From assembly GCF_018263855.1 (NCBI RefSeq), contig NZ_CP073318.1, positions 6,882,001 through 6,946,000 on the forward strand: a stretch of DNA of 64,000 nt, in the 5' to 3' direction. The notes below the pieces were generated by a model. It did not search any database, was not told where the DNA came from, and saw only the letters and a program-made list of their open reading frames with translations. Each line of letters begins with the position of its first letter. The stretch's first letter is position 1. This stretch comes from Kutzneria sp. CA-103260 (lineage in GTDB: Bacteria; Actinomycetota; Actinomycetes; Mycobacteriales; Pseudonocardiaceae). This document shows, piece after piece, positions 17,190 through 25,866 of this stretch. The translations under genes and the position numbers were made by a program.

Positions 17190-17465
17190 CTCGGTGAGGG
17201 AGCGACCCGGCGGCAGATCGCCGAGTTCGCCGCCCGCCCCGAGCAGCACCGGCCCGATCCCACGGCGCCGCGCGAGCTAACCGATCAGGATCGGGAGGCG
17301 CTGACGCTGGTCGCCGGTGCACTGTCCCACGATGAAGTCGCCGAGCACCTGGTGATCAGCCCAGCGACCTCACGTGCCCACGTCCGTCGGATCATGACCA
17401 AAGCTCGGTGCGCGTGACCGGGCACGACTCGAGGTGTTGGCATACGAGTCGCGCCCCGTCACCGC
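17190..17465 (+). pseudogene. LuxR/NarL response-regulator remnant
   Basis: Only the linker and helix-turn-helix survive: RRQIAEFAARPEQH, then LTDQDREALTLVAGALSHDE and VAEHLVISPATSRAHVRRIM, the NarL/LuxR DNA-binding pattern. The frame then stops at 17417 just after MTKARCA. Shifting by one base gives LGARDRARLEVLAYES, the normal end of this family, so a single-base insertion near 17402 has broken it. The receiver domain is missing upstream. Non-functional. Confidence 0.75.
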
Positions 17466-17468
17466 GCA

Positions 17469-17880
17469 TCAGCCGGCCTTGACGGTGTTGGCGAAGGTGT
17501 AGCCGTTGGCCGCGTCCCAGTTGATCGACCAGTCCATCGTCCCGCCGATCGCGCCCGACGTCTGCGGTGGCGTGAACGTGCCGCAGTTGGTGCCGGTGGC
17601 CAGGCAGTCCAGCGCCTTAGTGACGTTGGCAGGGTCCTGGTAGCCGCTGCCGGCGTCGGACGGTGAGGCCGGCAGGCCGGAGCCGACCTGGCTCGGGTTC
17701 CGCCCGCTTTGCAGCTGGATGCAGGCCAGCACGGTCAGGAAGTCCTCGGTGCCTTGGGCGTAGACGTTGCCGTCGCAGCCGTTCATGGTGCCGGAGTTGT
17801 AGTACTGGGTGGTTGACGACGGTCAGGATGTCCGTGATGTTCAGCGCCAGCGGGAAGTAGCCGGAGCTGGTGGACTGCAT
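17469..17880 (-). pseudogene. GH18 chitinase, C-terminal remnant
   Basis: The minus strand encodes NGCDGNVYAQGTEDFLTVLA, CIQLQSGRNPSQVGSGLPAS, LDCLATGTNCGTF and GGTMDWSINWDAANGYTFAN, the well-known end of streptomycete-type family 18 chitinases. Upstream the next piece (GYFPLALNITDILTVVN) is in another frame, and the join NTQYYNSGTMNG is broken by a frameshift near 17790. The signal peptide, substrate-binding part and catalytic DxxDxDxE motif are absent. It is adjacent and convergent to the LuxR remnant; together they mark a decayed segment. Confidence 0.75.
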
Positions 17881-18069
17881 GTCGATGGTCTGCGGGGCCA
17901 GTCGATTCCAGCGCGCTGTGTCCAGGTCAGTGTCCGCACGACCGCGTCAGCAGGGAGCCGGGCCAGTGTTCGGACCATGTGTTGTCCCCACATAACCGAT
18001 AGGCCGCTGTCGGTGGTTGGTCAGATCGTGCTGTCCGGCGTCACAGGCTCGGTGCTGGTGCGCGGACGG

Positions 18070-18789
18070 TCAGCCCAGCCGTGCCGCGTCAGCGAGCGTG
18101 ATGTGCTCGCGCAGCCGGTCGATGGTCGCCAACTGCACTCGTTCAGCGGTCGGCGCCAGCACGAACATCTCGCCATTGGCGCGTTCGAGCACATCCACCT
18201 CCTCCGGCAGTGCACCATCCGTCCGGCGGTGGCTGCCCTCGTCGAGGTAGACAATCCACGACGCCAACACGTCCACGGTGTCCCGCCCGGTCGCCTCGGC
18301 TAGGCTTCTGGGTCGTACCCGGCACCACTGCGGCTGCCACACCGAGATCATCGAGTCGACCAGTCCCAGCATGGTGTCCAGCTGGTACAGGTGCGGCACG
18401 GACACCGGCAGTGGCGGCCGGAGTTCGACCGAGTTGCGCAGGTAGGACGCGGTCGCTCCGCAGGACACCGAGAAGGTGGCCACGGTCAGGTCGTCGGTCA
18501 TCCCGTTACGGAGCGAAATGACGGTGCCGTGCGTCGTCGACGAGGTCGGGTTGTCCCAGTTGGCATCCACCCGGCTTCGTAGGCTCGGCTCGTCCACGGC
18601 GACTGGCTCCGCGCCGTGGTACCACCGGCTCAGCAGCGGGTCGAGCGCGGCCACTTCGGTTAGGCAGGCCAGCAGCCGCGCCGTACAGTCCGCCGGATCG
18701 TCCCGCCGGGCTGCCCACCCGGCCTCGAACAACCAGGTGTCGTGGGACAGGTCGACCGTGCCCGGCCAGGACGATCCGTGCGTTGACAT
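18070..18789 (-). CDS. Immunity protein, Imm52-like
   Basis: 239 aa from ATG 18789. The start overlaps the stop of the upstream toxin gene by one base (TGATG), so the pair is co-translated. Protein features: WLFEAGWAARRDDPADCTAR, LLACLTEVAALDPLLSRWY, VATFSVSCGATASYLRNSVE, then MLGLVDSMISVWQPQWCRV and TVDVLASWIVYLD. This is the layout of the Imm52 family of polymorphic-toxin immunity proteins, which to my knowledge typically accompany Tox-REase-5 nuclease toxins. No signal peptide: it should neutralise the toxin in the cytoplasm. Confidence 0.75.
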   Translation of the reverse strand: MSTHGSSWPGTVDLSHDTWLFEAGWAARRDDPADCTARLLACLTEVAALDPLLSRWYHGAEPVAVDEPSLRSRVDANWDNPTSSTTHGTVISLRNGMTDDLTVATFSVSCGATASYLRNSVELRPPLPVSVPHLYQLDTMLGLVDSMISVWQPQWCRVRPRSLAEATGRDTVDVLASWIVYLDEGSHRRTDGALPEEVDVLERANGEMFVLAPTAERVQLATIDRLREHITLADAARLG

Positions 18790-20717
18790 CAGGTTCGGTT
18801 CCTCGCTCGACGACGCATCAGCACAACTAGGGCAACGCCCATCATGCACAACACCACGCCAGCGATGGTCGGGACCAGCACCGACACACCCGTGTTGGCC
18901 AGCCCGCTCCCCTGCGGAGCCGGCCCGCTGCCGGTCGAGGTCGCCGGCGGTGTGCTGTTGGGCGGGCCCGTCGTCGACGACGGAGGAGGGGGTGTGGTGC
19001 TCGGCGGACCGGGCTGCACCTGCGCGACCAGGGAGGTGCCACCGAACCAGATGGACTTTCCGCTCGAGTCCAGGGTCGGCTTGCTAATCGACCGGTCGAC
19101 GGTCTGCGGCAGTTGCGGCCACTTCTGCTGGAACTCCTGCTGACTCACCGGTGTCTGAGGCGCCTTGGAGAAGTCGACGCCGCCGTAGACGATCCGGTAC
19201 GTCACGCCGTCCACCGTGATCACGCTGTGCGTGCCGTTGACCAGCTTGACGTACTGGTTGAACACATCTTTGGGATCCCACGCCGTGCGCGATGCCCACG
19301 GACCCACAATGCCCGATCCGATCACGGACTTGTACTGGGTGTTCTGCGTCGTGCTGAGCTGGCGGTACCACTCCGCCGCGATCCGGCTCAAGTAGACCTT
19401 GCGCAGCTCGGCGAACTCGGGCGCGGTGTTGACCTTCTGCTGCACAGCCGGCAGCAACAGGTCGTGGATGACCTGCTCGTTGTAGTCGGCGCGCTGCTGG
19501 GTCTGGCCGGGACAGGCGTTGGAGCCGTCGTGCCAGTTCTCCGACCGCACCTCCAGCGGGGCGTCCAGGATGTACAGGTCGGTGCCAGAAGGCCGCACCG
19601 CGGCTGGCTGGGGCACGATCCAATTCCGGATCCAGAAACAGTGGTCGTTGTCCGGGCCGTGGTAGATCTTCTGCCAGAACTCGTTGCCCAGCTTGGTGTT
19701 CGGATCCATCAGATCGGTGATCGACTTCTTCAGCTGAAGATCGGACTCCAGCAACACCTTGCCCACGTCGGTCCTGGCCAGCGCTGGGTCGATGATCGTG
19801 TCGGGCTGGTGCGGGTTCAGGTTGACCCAGAACTGCGACGGGTCCAGGGACAGCCAGACGAAGAACGCGTCGGACGCCTCACGGGCGCTGCTCGCATCGC
19901 CGGTGACAAGGCCGGGCGTGTTCTGGAACGAGTACTTCAAGCCGACCGAACCGTCCGGCGCCGTCGTGGCCGACAGATAGTGCAGTTGCAGCGTGCTGAA
20001 GTCGATCCCGCCTGGTTCCTCTTCTGCGGCACCGCCCTGCACGGCGTTGCCGTCGGGATCGGCCGGGCTGCCCGGCGCGTCGAACAGGTCCGGCTTGGCC
20101 GGCGGGGTGAAGACGGACTTGACGCCCATCCGGGCGAAATCGGCGCTCAGCTGTCGCTGCGCGTCGGCCTCTGCGAACTCCCACCGGATCGGCGTGTTGG
20201 TCTCGCTGGCCGCGGCCAGTTGCCGTTGGGCCTGTTGGATGATGCCGTCCTTGCTTTTTGACCAGCCCGCGTTCTTGGGGTCGAGCAGCCACGCGTAGGT
20301 GGGGCCCTTGGCTTCGATCAGCTCACTGGTGGCCGAATCGTAGCCGTCGAACTTCACCCCGTCGCTGGTCGCTCCCGGTGCGTCAATCGGGTCCCAGGTG
20401 TGGATGTCGAATCCCGGCTTCTGGCGGGTCTCCGGTAACGGCACCCAGTAGTCCAGGCCTGGATCACCGCCCTTGATCTGTTGCTCGTAGTCCCATGATT
20501 GTGTTCCCGGTCGTGGGCCGCCGTTCTTGGCTGGGCGCCAGATGCCCGGGCCACCGTCGGTGGAGCCATTGACCGGGTTACTGGCCGCCCAGGCCAGCGC
20601 GCCCGGCACGGACAGCAGCGCGATCGCAACCGCGATGACGCACGCGAGGATTTTGCGAGTGATCGCCCACCTGGCCAGCTGATCTGGCCCGGCGGGCCGC
20701 GTCAGGGACGCACCCAT
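18789..20717 (-). CDS. Cell-wall-anchored toxin with Tox-REase-5-like domain and LAxTG sorting signal
   Basis: 642 aa. The N-terminus has a basic start and a hydrophobic signal (ILACVIAVAIALLSVPGALA, about 26-46). Residues about 75-190 contain a restriction-endonuclease-fold toxin domain: WDPIDAPGATSDGVKFDGYD, then ELIEAKGPTYAWLL (the E-x-K of the nuclease core) and a helix with AQRQLAAASETNTPIRWEFA. The middle (about 245-560) is a large secreted domain seen in other actinobacterial surface proteins (FFVWLSLDPSQFWVNLNPHQ, DHCFWIRNWIVPQPAAVRPS, LYILDAPLEVRSENW). After a Pro/Ser/Thr-rich wall-spanning stretch comes LANTG (606-610), a membrane helix and an RRRARNR tail: a sortase (class E-type LAxTG) signal. 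Followed by its immunity gene. A surface-displayed contact toxin is the likely role. Confidence 0.75.
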   Translation of the reverse strand: MGASLTRPAGPDQLARWAITRKILACVIAVAIALLSVPGALAWAASNPVNGSTDGGPGIWRPAKNGGPRPGTQSWDYEQQIKGGDPGLDYWVPLPETRQKPGFDIHTWDPIDAPGATSDGVKFDGYDSATSELIEAKGPTYAWLLDPKNAGWSKSKDGIIQQAQRQLAAASETNTPIRWEFAEADAQRQLSADFARMGVKSVFTPPAKPDLFDAPGSPADPDGNAVQGGAAEEEPGGIDFSTLQLHYLSATTAPDGSVGLKYSFQNTPGLVTGDASSAREASDAFFVWLSLDPSQFWVNLNPHQPDTIIDPALARTDVGKVLLESDLQLKKSITDLMDPNTKLGNEFWQKIYHGPDNDHCFWIRNWIVPQPAAVRPSGTDLYILDAPLEVRSENWHDGSNACPGQTQQRADYNEQVIHDLLLPAVQQKVNTAPEFAELRKVYLSRIAAEWYRQLSTTQNTQYKSVIGSGIVGPWASRTAWDPKDVFNQYVKLVNGTHSVITVDGVTYRIVYGGVDFSKAPQTPVSQQEFQQKWPQLPQTVDRSISKPTLDSSGKSIWFGGTSLVAQVQPGPPSTTPPPPSSTTGPPNSTPPATSTGSGPAPQGSGLANTGVSVLVPTIAGVVLCMMGVALVVLMRRRARNRT

Positions 20718-21243
20718 GCTTCCCCCAGTAGTGGATGTGTGCTCGGTCCAAGTCGAGGCCCCACTCTAGGGACGGGCGGGCAGGAATGTGCCTGGAACGG
20801 AGAAGTTGGGACAGCACGGATGAGGGATGAGGCTCTGAGGTGTGCTCGCGGAGGCAAGCGACGCGGCTGGTGTCTTCCTGTTGTACTGCGCATGGTGGCC
20901 TTGCCGTCCAGGTCGACCACGAAGCTGCGCCGGATCCGCCGGGCACGAGGGCAACCATGATTGTGTCATCGTGTGTGCCGTTGGCGCGGACGGATGCTGC
21001 AGGGGTGACACTGCATCCTCCACCTAGCGTGAAGTTCTGTCACCTTGCGCCTGAGCGACACACACACAGTTGTGAGTGAGCGCCCGCGGTGGCCGGTTAA
21101 ACATCGTGGTTGGTCAGTGGCACCAACATGACCGCCAGCTGGTATCTAGACAGGCCGCTGCGAGGCTGCGCGCTCGGAATCAGGTCCGCAGCAGGTATGG
21201 AAGATCAGCCGTATGTGGCGGTGATCTTCTGCTGGCCCCGGAC
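20718..21243. other. Intergenic, no gene recognised
   Basis: 526 bases between the toxin gene start and the CRISPR remnant, presumably containing the toxin promoter. Several short frames cross it on both strands but none has a domain or consistent codon bias. The bases before the first CRISPR repeat could be an old leader; no A/T-rich leader is obvious. Confidence 0.5.
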
Positions 21244-21333
21244 CACGTCCCCGCGCAGGCGGGGCTGTTCCGGCCTGTTCGGCCTGGCGCCACAGGTCGA
21301 CGGGGTAGTCCCCGCGCAGGCGGGACTGTTCCG
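21244..21333 (+). CRISPR. Two-repeat (one-spacer) type I-E-like CRISPR remnant
   Basis: GTCCCCGCGCAGGCGGG(G/A) followed by CTGTTCCG occurs at 21247 and again at 21308, exactly 61 bases apart, i.e. a ~29-base repeat plus ~32-base spacer (spacer about 21273-21304). The repeat has the type I-E stem (CCCCGC-GCGGGG) found across actinomycetes. The second copy has a G-to-A change in the stem, typical of the leader-distal end, which puts any leader at lower coordinates. I see no third repeat and no cas genes anywhere in the window. Confidence 0.7.
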
Positions 21334-21476
21334 TGCGGGCGGCTCCAGCAAGGTGTTCTTGGCCTGGCGAAAGCCGGGCGTGTTCGGGGCGACGAATCGT
21401 TTGAACAGCGTGACAAGCGACAGGTATTGACTCCACTGATCCACACCCGGCGCGGTTCAGTATTGCTGCAAGATCC

Positions 21477-24137
21477 TCAATGCTCGTCGAGCTGTGCGAG
21501 CTGCGCGGACACCTTGTTGATCTCATCGGCACCAAGCCTCTCCAGGATGGGTAGTGCCGTCCGTAGTGACTGCCTCGCCTGTTCGGTCTGACCGCAGCCC
21601 AGGTGGGCAGCGGCCCTGTTCTGCAACGTGACCGCAACACCGAACTGGTCGTTGGTCGATTGGCGGGTCTGGACCGCCTGGTCGAAGTAGTCCACGGCCT
21701 GCTCGTACCGACCGAGCGCGCAGTGGATCTGGCCGAGCAAGTTCAGGCCGGAGCCGACGCCGTGCACGTATTCGATCTCACTCCACGCGGCCAGCGCCCG
21801 CCTCGCGTAGTCCAGCGCGACCTTGTGTTCACCCATGGCCTCATACGCCGACGCTGTGCCCTGCAACGCCCAGGCCCGCCCGAACCGGCTTCCGATGGCT
21901 TCGAACACCTCGGCCGCTTTGTCCAGGGCCCACATCGCGTCCTCGAACCGGCGGAGACTGACGTAGGTGTTGCCTAGCGCGTTGTAGGTGATTCCCTCCT
22001 GCCACCGGTCCTGGGGACCGCCAAACAGCTCGATGGCATTCAGGTAGTACTCGGCGGCCTCGTCGTAGCGGTGCAGGTCGTTGCTAATGATGCCAAGACT
22101 GGAGTAAGCACAGGCCTGTCCGGAGGCGCTGCCGTCCAGCCGCGCGTGGTCAAGGGAGATGCGCAGCATCTCCGCCCACAGATCCCAGCGCTTGTTGTGC
22201 ACGTACCAGAAGCTGGACATGGTCTGCGGCAGCCGCCAGGCGGTCGAGTGATCCTCCAGCTCGACCGCGCGGCGGACGGCCGCGATCAGGTTGGTCTCCT
22301 CGGCGGCGAACCATGCCCGTGCGTCGGCTGGGTCGGTTGGGATGGGGAAGCTCCAGTGCTCGGGCGGTTCCACGATGTCGTGGATGGGCTTGTGCGGAAT
22401 CATCTTCTTGTCCACCAGGTTGGCGGCGTGCAGGTACCAGCGGATCACCCGGCCGACCGCATCGGTCCGATCCTGCGCACGCTCGGCGCTGGTGGCACGC
22501 TCCAGCGCGTACACCCGCAGCAGATCATGGAACTGGTAGCGACCGTCCTTCTTCGACTCCAGCAGGTGCGCCCTGGTCAGCTCGTCCAGCTGTTGCTGGG
22601 CTTCCTGTGTGGTGAGGTCGGCGAGTGCCCCTGCGGCGTGCCGGCTGATGTCTGCGCCGTCGTGCAGCCCCAACAGCCGGAACATCCGGGCCGCCGCGGG
22701 GCTGAGCGCGTCATAGGACCAGGAGAACACCGCCCGCACGTTGGAGCCGGAGTCATCTCCGGTGTCCAGCGCGCCCAGGCGAGTGCCGGTGTCCTGGAGC
22801 TCGGCGGCCAACGTCGCGAGACAGGACAGACCGGGCGCGCTCAGGGCGCGGGCGGCGACGACGCTTAACGCGAGTGGGTAACCGCCGCAGCAGGCCACCA
22901 GTTCGGTGACCGCGTCAGGTTCTGCCGCCAGCCGCTGGGCACCCAGTCGCGCAGCCAACAGATCCCGGGCCTGGCTGTCGGTGAGCACATCGACCTCCAG
23001 GGGCCGGGCGCCGTGGGTAGCGATCAGCCCGGTCAGCCGGTGTCGGCTGGTCACCACCACGGTGCAGGTTGGGCTACCAGGCAGCAGCGGGACGACCTGG
23101 TCAGTGTTGGCGACGTTGTCCAGCAGGATGAGCATGCGCCTGCCGGCGACCAGGCTGCGGTAGAGGGCGCTCTGGGCGTCCACACTGACTGGCATGGCCG
23201 TGGGCTCCACGCCCAGCGCACCAAGGAAATCGCGGACCACGTGTGCTGGTGAGGCCGGGCTGCCGCTGGGGTCGAAGCCGCGGAGGTTGGCATACAGCTG
23301 GCCGTCGGGGAATCGGTCGAGGTGCCGGTGCGCCCAGTGCAGTGCCAGCCATGTCTTGCCGATCCCCCCGGCGCCTCCGATCGCGCTGACCACCACGACG
23401 CCTGCCTGCACGGCTTCACCGTCTAGCGTCGTGGTGAGCGTGGCCAGCTCAGCATCCCGGCCGGTGAACCCGCACGGAGCGGCGGGCAACTGCTGTGGCA
23501 TCGCAGCCACGGCATCCTGTGGTGGCGAGAGGAGTCGGGCGGGTTCGGCTGGAAAGGGATGGTCGGGCAGTGCGATCCACCCGACCGTGTTGGTTTCCTT
23601 CGCCACTACCCGCACCGGCCGGAAGGTCGCCGCGTCGACGACCGTGGTGTGGCGGACGACCTCGTCGAAAAACCACGATGATGCGATCAGTGCGAGGACT
23701 CCAGGAGATGCGGCCAGCGCCGTCTTGACCGGACCGGCGTCCAACAGGCGGAAGGCGTGGTTGACAGCGTTACTGGCCAACCCGTGAGCGTCGTAGGTAA
23801 CTTCGCCGGCGTGTACCACCATGCGCAGCCGAATCCGCTCCTCGGTCAGGTGAGCCGCATTGTGCTCGCGCAGCATGGTGGCCACCATGGCCGGTACCGA
23901 TTCGACGAACAGTGCCTTGGGGATGTCCGGTGGGGCCAGGACGAACACGCCGTCGCCTTGGTCGGCATGGTCGCAGTCGGCCCATGGCACGTCGGCGTGG
24001 GCGAAGGCCGCCTGCAGCGCCCGATACACGCCCTCGCGGACGGTGACCCTGTGCGGGTTGGTCCGCCGCGGGTCCCCGTATTTCTCGACGTCGACCGCGA
24101 GGATGGTGCGGTGCACGGCCGTCCGTGTTGTCCTCAT
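21477..24137 (-). CDS. Nucleotide-cyclase-like domain fused to STAND NTPase and TPR repeats
   Basis: 886 aa from ATG 24137; the open frame reaches 24176 (TTG). Residues 1-190 form a class III cyclase-homology domain: RTILAVDVEKYGDPR (first metal Asp), DHADQGDGVFVLAP (second Asp in GDG), VVHAGEVTYDAHGL and NAVNHAFRLLDA (the Asn/Arg region). All the usual metal and transition-state positions therefore seem present. Next an NB-ARC module: GAGGIGKTWLALHWAH (Walker A), RRMLILLDNVAN (Walker B), TVVVTSRHRL. The C-terminal ~300 residues are TPR repeats (YDEAAEYYLNAIELFGG, RFEDAMWALDKAAEVFEA, HKVALDYARRALAAWS, YEQAVDYFDQAVQTRQ). Ends 144 bases from the CRISPR remnant. Likely a signalling sensor; whether it makes a cyclic nucleotide is inference. 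Confidence 0.85.
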   Translation of the reverse strand: MRTTRTAVHRTILAVDVEKYGDPRRTNPHRVTVREGVYRALQAAFAHADVPWADCDHADQGDGVFVLAPPDIPKALFVESVPAMVATMLREHNAAHLTEERIRLRMVVHAGEVTYDAHGLASNAVNHAFRLLDAGPVKTALAASPGVLALIASSWFFDEVVRHTTVVDAATFRPVRVVAKETNTVGWIALPDHPFPAEPARLLSPPQDAVAAMPQQLPAAPCGFTGRDAELATLTTTLDGEAVQAGVVVVSAIGGAGGIGKTWLALHWAHRHLDRFPDGQLYANLRGFDPSGSPASPAHVVRDFLGALGVEPTAMPVSVDAQSALYRSLVAGRRMLILLDNVANTDQVVPLLPGSPTCTVVVTSRHRLTGLIATHGARPLEVDVLTDSQARDLLAARLGAQRLAAEPDAVTELVACCGGYPLALSVVAARALSAPGLSCLATLAAELQDTGTRLGALDTGDDSGSNVRAVFSWSYDALSPAAARMFRLLGLHDGADISRHAAGALADLTTQEAQQQLDELTRAHLLESKKDGRYQFHDLLRVYALERATSAERAQDRTDAVGRVIRWYLHAANLVDKKMIPHKPIHDIVEPPEHWSFPIPTDPADARAWFAAEETNLIAAVRRAVELEDHSTAWRLPQTMSSFWYVHNKRWDLWAEMLRISLDHARLDGSASGQACAYSSLGIISNDLHRYDEAAEYYLNAIELFGGPQDRWQEGITYNALGNTYVSLRRFEDAMWALDKAAEVFEAIGSRFGRAWALQGTASAYEAMGEHKVALDYARRALAAWSEIEYVHGVGSGLNLLGQIHCALGRYEQAVDYFDQAVQTRQSTNDQFGVAVTLQNRAAAHLGCGQTEQARQSLRTALPILERLGADEINKVSAQLAQLDEH

Positions 24138-25101
24138 TCCGCCCTGTTCTGTGTCGTTTGTGTCGTTTGGTTTCAAGGGGTGCGGCAGCAGGGGGTCAGG
24201 AGGGCCGGCGCCCAGGAGCGTGACCGGACAGCGTCTTCCGCATCGGTGTCGATACCAGCGAGTATGCGGAACCTGCTGCGACCAGCTCAGGCTCTCCTAG
24301 CAGCTGACCAGGCCGGTTGCCAGGCGGCAGGGGACATCGTCGCCGGCAACGGTGACGTCGGTGTCAATGATGGTGCTGGGCAAGGACAGCAGTCGGCGGT
24401 TCAGCGACGGCGGCGGGCGGGAGGAACGGGCGGCCGACATGAGCACTTTCTGGTAATCCACAAACGACGGTCGACAGCCGTGACACAGCAACAGATTCCA
24501 TCAAGGACGACGGACGACGAGATGGCGTCGGCGCGATGCTTGTTCGCGGTGCCACGGTGGCCGTGCCCCCTGTGGGCGCACCACCCGGTTCGGTCACGTG
24601 CTCACGAGGGTCTCCTGATGTCACATGGTCGCACGCCCGGTGCTTCGGGTAGACGCGACGCAGCCCTGTTCCAGCGGGGCACCGCGTCCTCATAGGCCGG
24701 GTGCTTCGGGGCATCCATGATGCCCGCGCACCGGAGCGCTACCGTTCAGTACGACTGGCGGTACGCCGAACGGATCAGCTTCTCCGACGAGTGTGATCAC
24801 CCACACGGGCCAACCGATCAGGTCGTGACTGATCATCGCTCGGAGGCAACACGCCACCGTATGAGTGATGGTTCTCCCTAGGACGAGGTAGACGCGCCGT
24901 GACTTGCGATGCGGCGGCGGGGATCAACTGGATGTCGTCCCTGTGCGGGCGGGCTGTTCCGGAGAGGACATCGAAGAACCTCCTTCGGCCGAGGATCCAC
25001 CACCGACCTGGGTAAACCTTCCGCCCCCAGGGTTGTCCACAGGTTGCCCCCACCTGGGGAAACTCGAAAGTGTGTGCGATGGTCAGGGTAGGGTCTGCTC
25101 C
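24138..25101. other. Intergenic, no gene recognised
   Basis: About 960 bases. The first part carries the promoter side of the STAND gene, including a tandem ACGACACAA/ACGACACA at about 24147-24165. Frames on both strands (24364-24714 minus, 24775-25245 minus) look like random or antisense sequence. I see no domain, RNA gene or repeat. Confidence 0.45.
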
Positions 25102-25380
25102 GTGGACAACCTCCAACCCGGGCACCAGTCGGATGGCGTGCTGCACTACCGTCGAGACGTCGATGGCGAACAGGTGGGCATCATCCCCGCGACCTGCAAA
25201 GTCTGCGGACGCGCGCTCCACAAGGTCGGCTTCCGGGTCAGCCAACGCGACGGCGTGATGTTCGTCGACTGCGACGGCTGCACGACCGCCGGTCTACCCG
25301 GTCACGCCTGGCAATTCACCGCAGCCGAAGCCGCCCCTATCCGCGTGGAGCTCGACGACCAGCCGTACATCCGGCGCTAG
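25102..25380 (+). CDS. Small zinc-binding hypothetical protein
   Basis: 92 aa from GTG 25102; the open frame extends upstream to 24904 but that part is low complexity. The protein reads DNLQPGHQSDGVLHYRRDVD, then ATCKVCGRALHKVGFRVS and FVDCDGCTTAGLPGHAWQF: two Cys pairs (CxxC ... CxxC) about 30 residues apart, a minimal zinc ribbon. Ends VELDDQPYIRR. The Cys spacing supports translation of this frame over the antisense one. Function unknown. Confidence 0.55.
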   Translation: MDNLQPGHQSDGVLHYRRDVDGEQVGIIPATCKVCGRALHKVGFRVSQRDGVMFVDCDGCTTAGLPGHAWQFTAAEAAPIRVELDDQPYIRR

Positions 25381-25866
25381 TCAGCTCGATGCAACGGGCT
25401 GGACGTGTTGATCGGCGAAGAGGCCCACCGGATCCGGGAGACCTCCAACAACCGCTACACACCGACAGCCAAGCACAGCGATAGGCCGCATTTCGTCGAG
25501 CTGCTCGACGCCGCACGGTGGCTACGCACGCGCCTCGTGCGCATGGGCGGTCTACAGACGGCTCCAGCCGGTGAGTGGCATACGGTGCCGTTCGCTGCAG
25601 CGGCGCAGGGCAAACAGACCGGCGGCCAGTAGGCTGTCCGGCCTGTGCTGTCTGATGCAGGCCACGTCCACGCACCCGAGAAGGTGTTCGGACGTCCGTA
25701 GCAGGTGTGACGTCCGTAGCAGGTGTAATTGGAGCCGAGGCCGCCGGCTCGGGCCTGGCTCTCGGCCCGTCGTGGTGGACAGCATCGCGCATGATCACTT
25801 GCGTCGACGGCTGGCTGCCGTGCCGCGGACCAGTCAACTTCCTCGAGCTGCCTGGATCAGTCGTGC
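25381..25866. other. Intergenic; one doubtful small frame
   Basis: 486 bases. A 75-codon plus frame (25405-25632, GTG start) reads HRIRETSNNRYTPTAKHSD and HFVELLDAARWLRTRLVRMG, which is plausibly protein-like and follows the small zinc protein by 24 bases, but it has no domain and weak start signals. The remainder contains a direct repeat GACGTCCGTAGCAGGTGT around 25693-25727. Confidence 0.35.

Noticed and set aside
19113..20261. 382-codon plus-strand frame
   Set aside because: Antisense to the toxin gene, whose signal peptide, nuclease region and LANTG anchor are all on the minus strand.
21369..21397. Possible third CRISPR repeat
   Set aside because: At the expected 61-base step the sequence (GAAAGCCGGGCGTGTTCGG) does not keep the CCCCGC stem; similarity is only a few bases.
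24775..25245. 156-codon minus-strand frame
   Set aside because: Overlaps the small zinc-ribbon gene on the plus strand, which has consistent Cys pairs; the minus frame has no domain.
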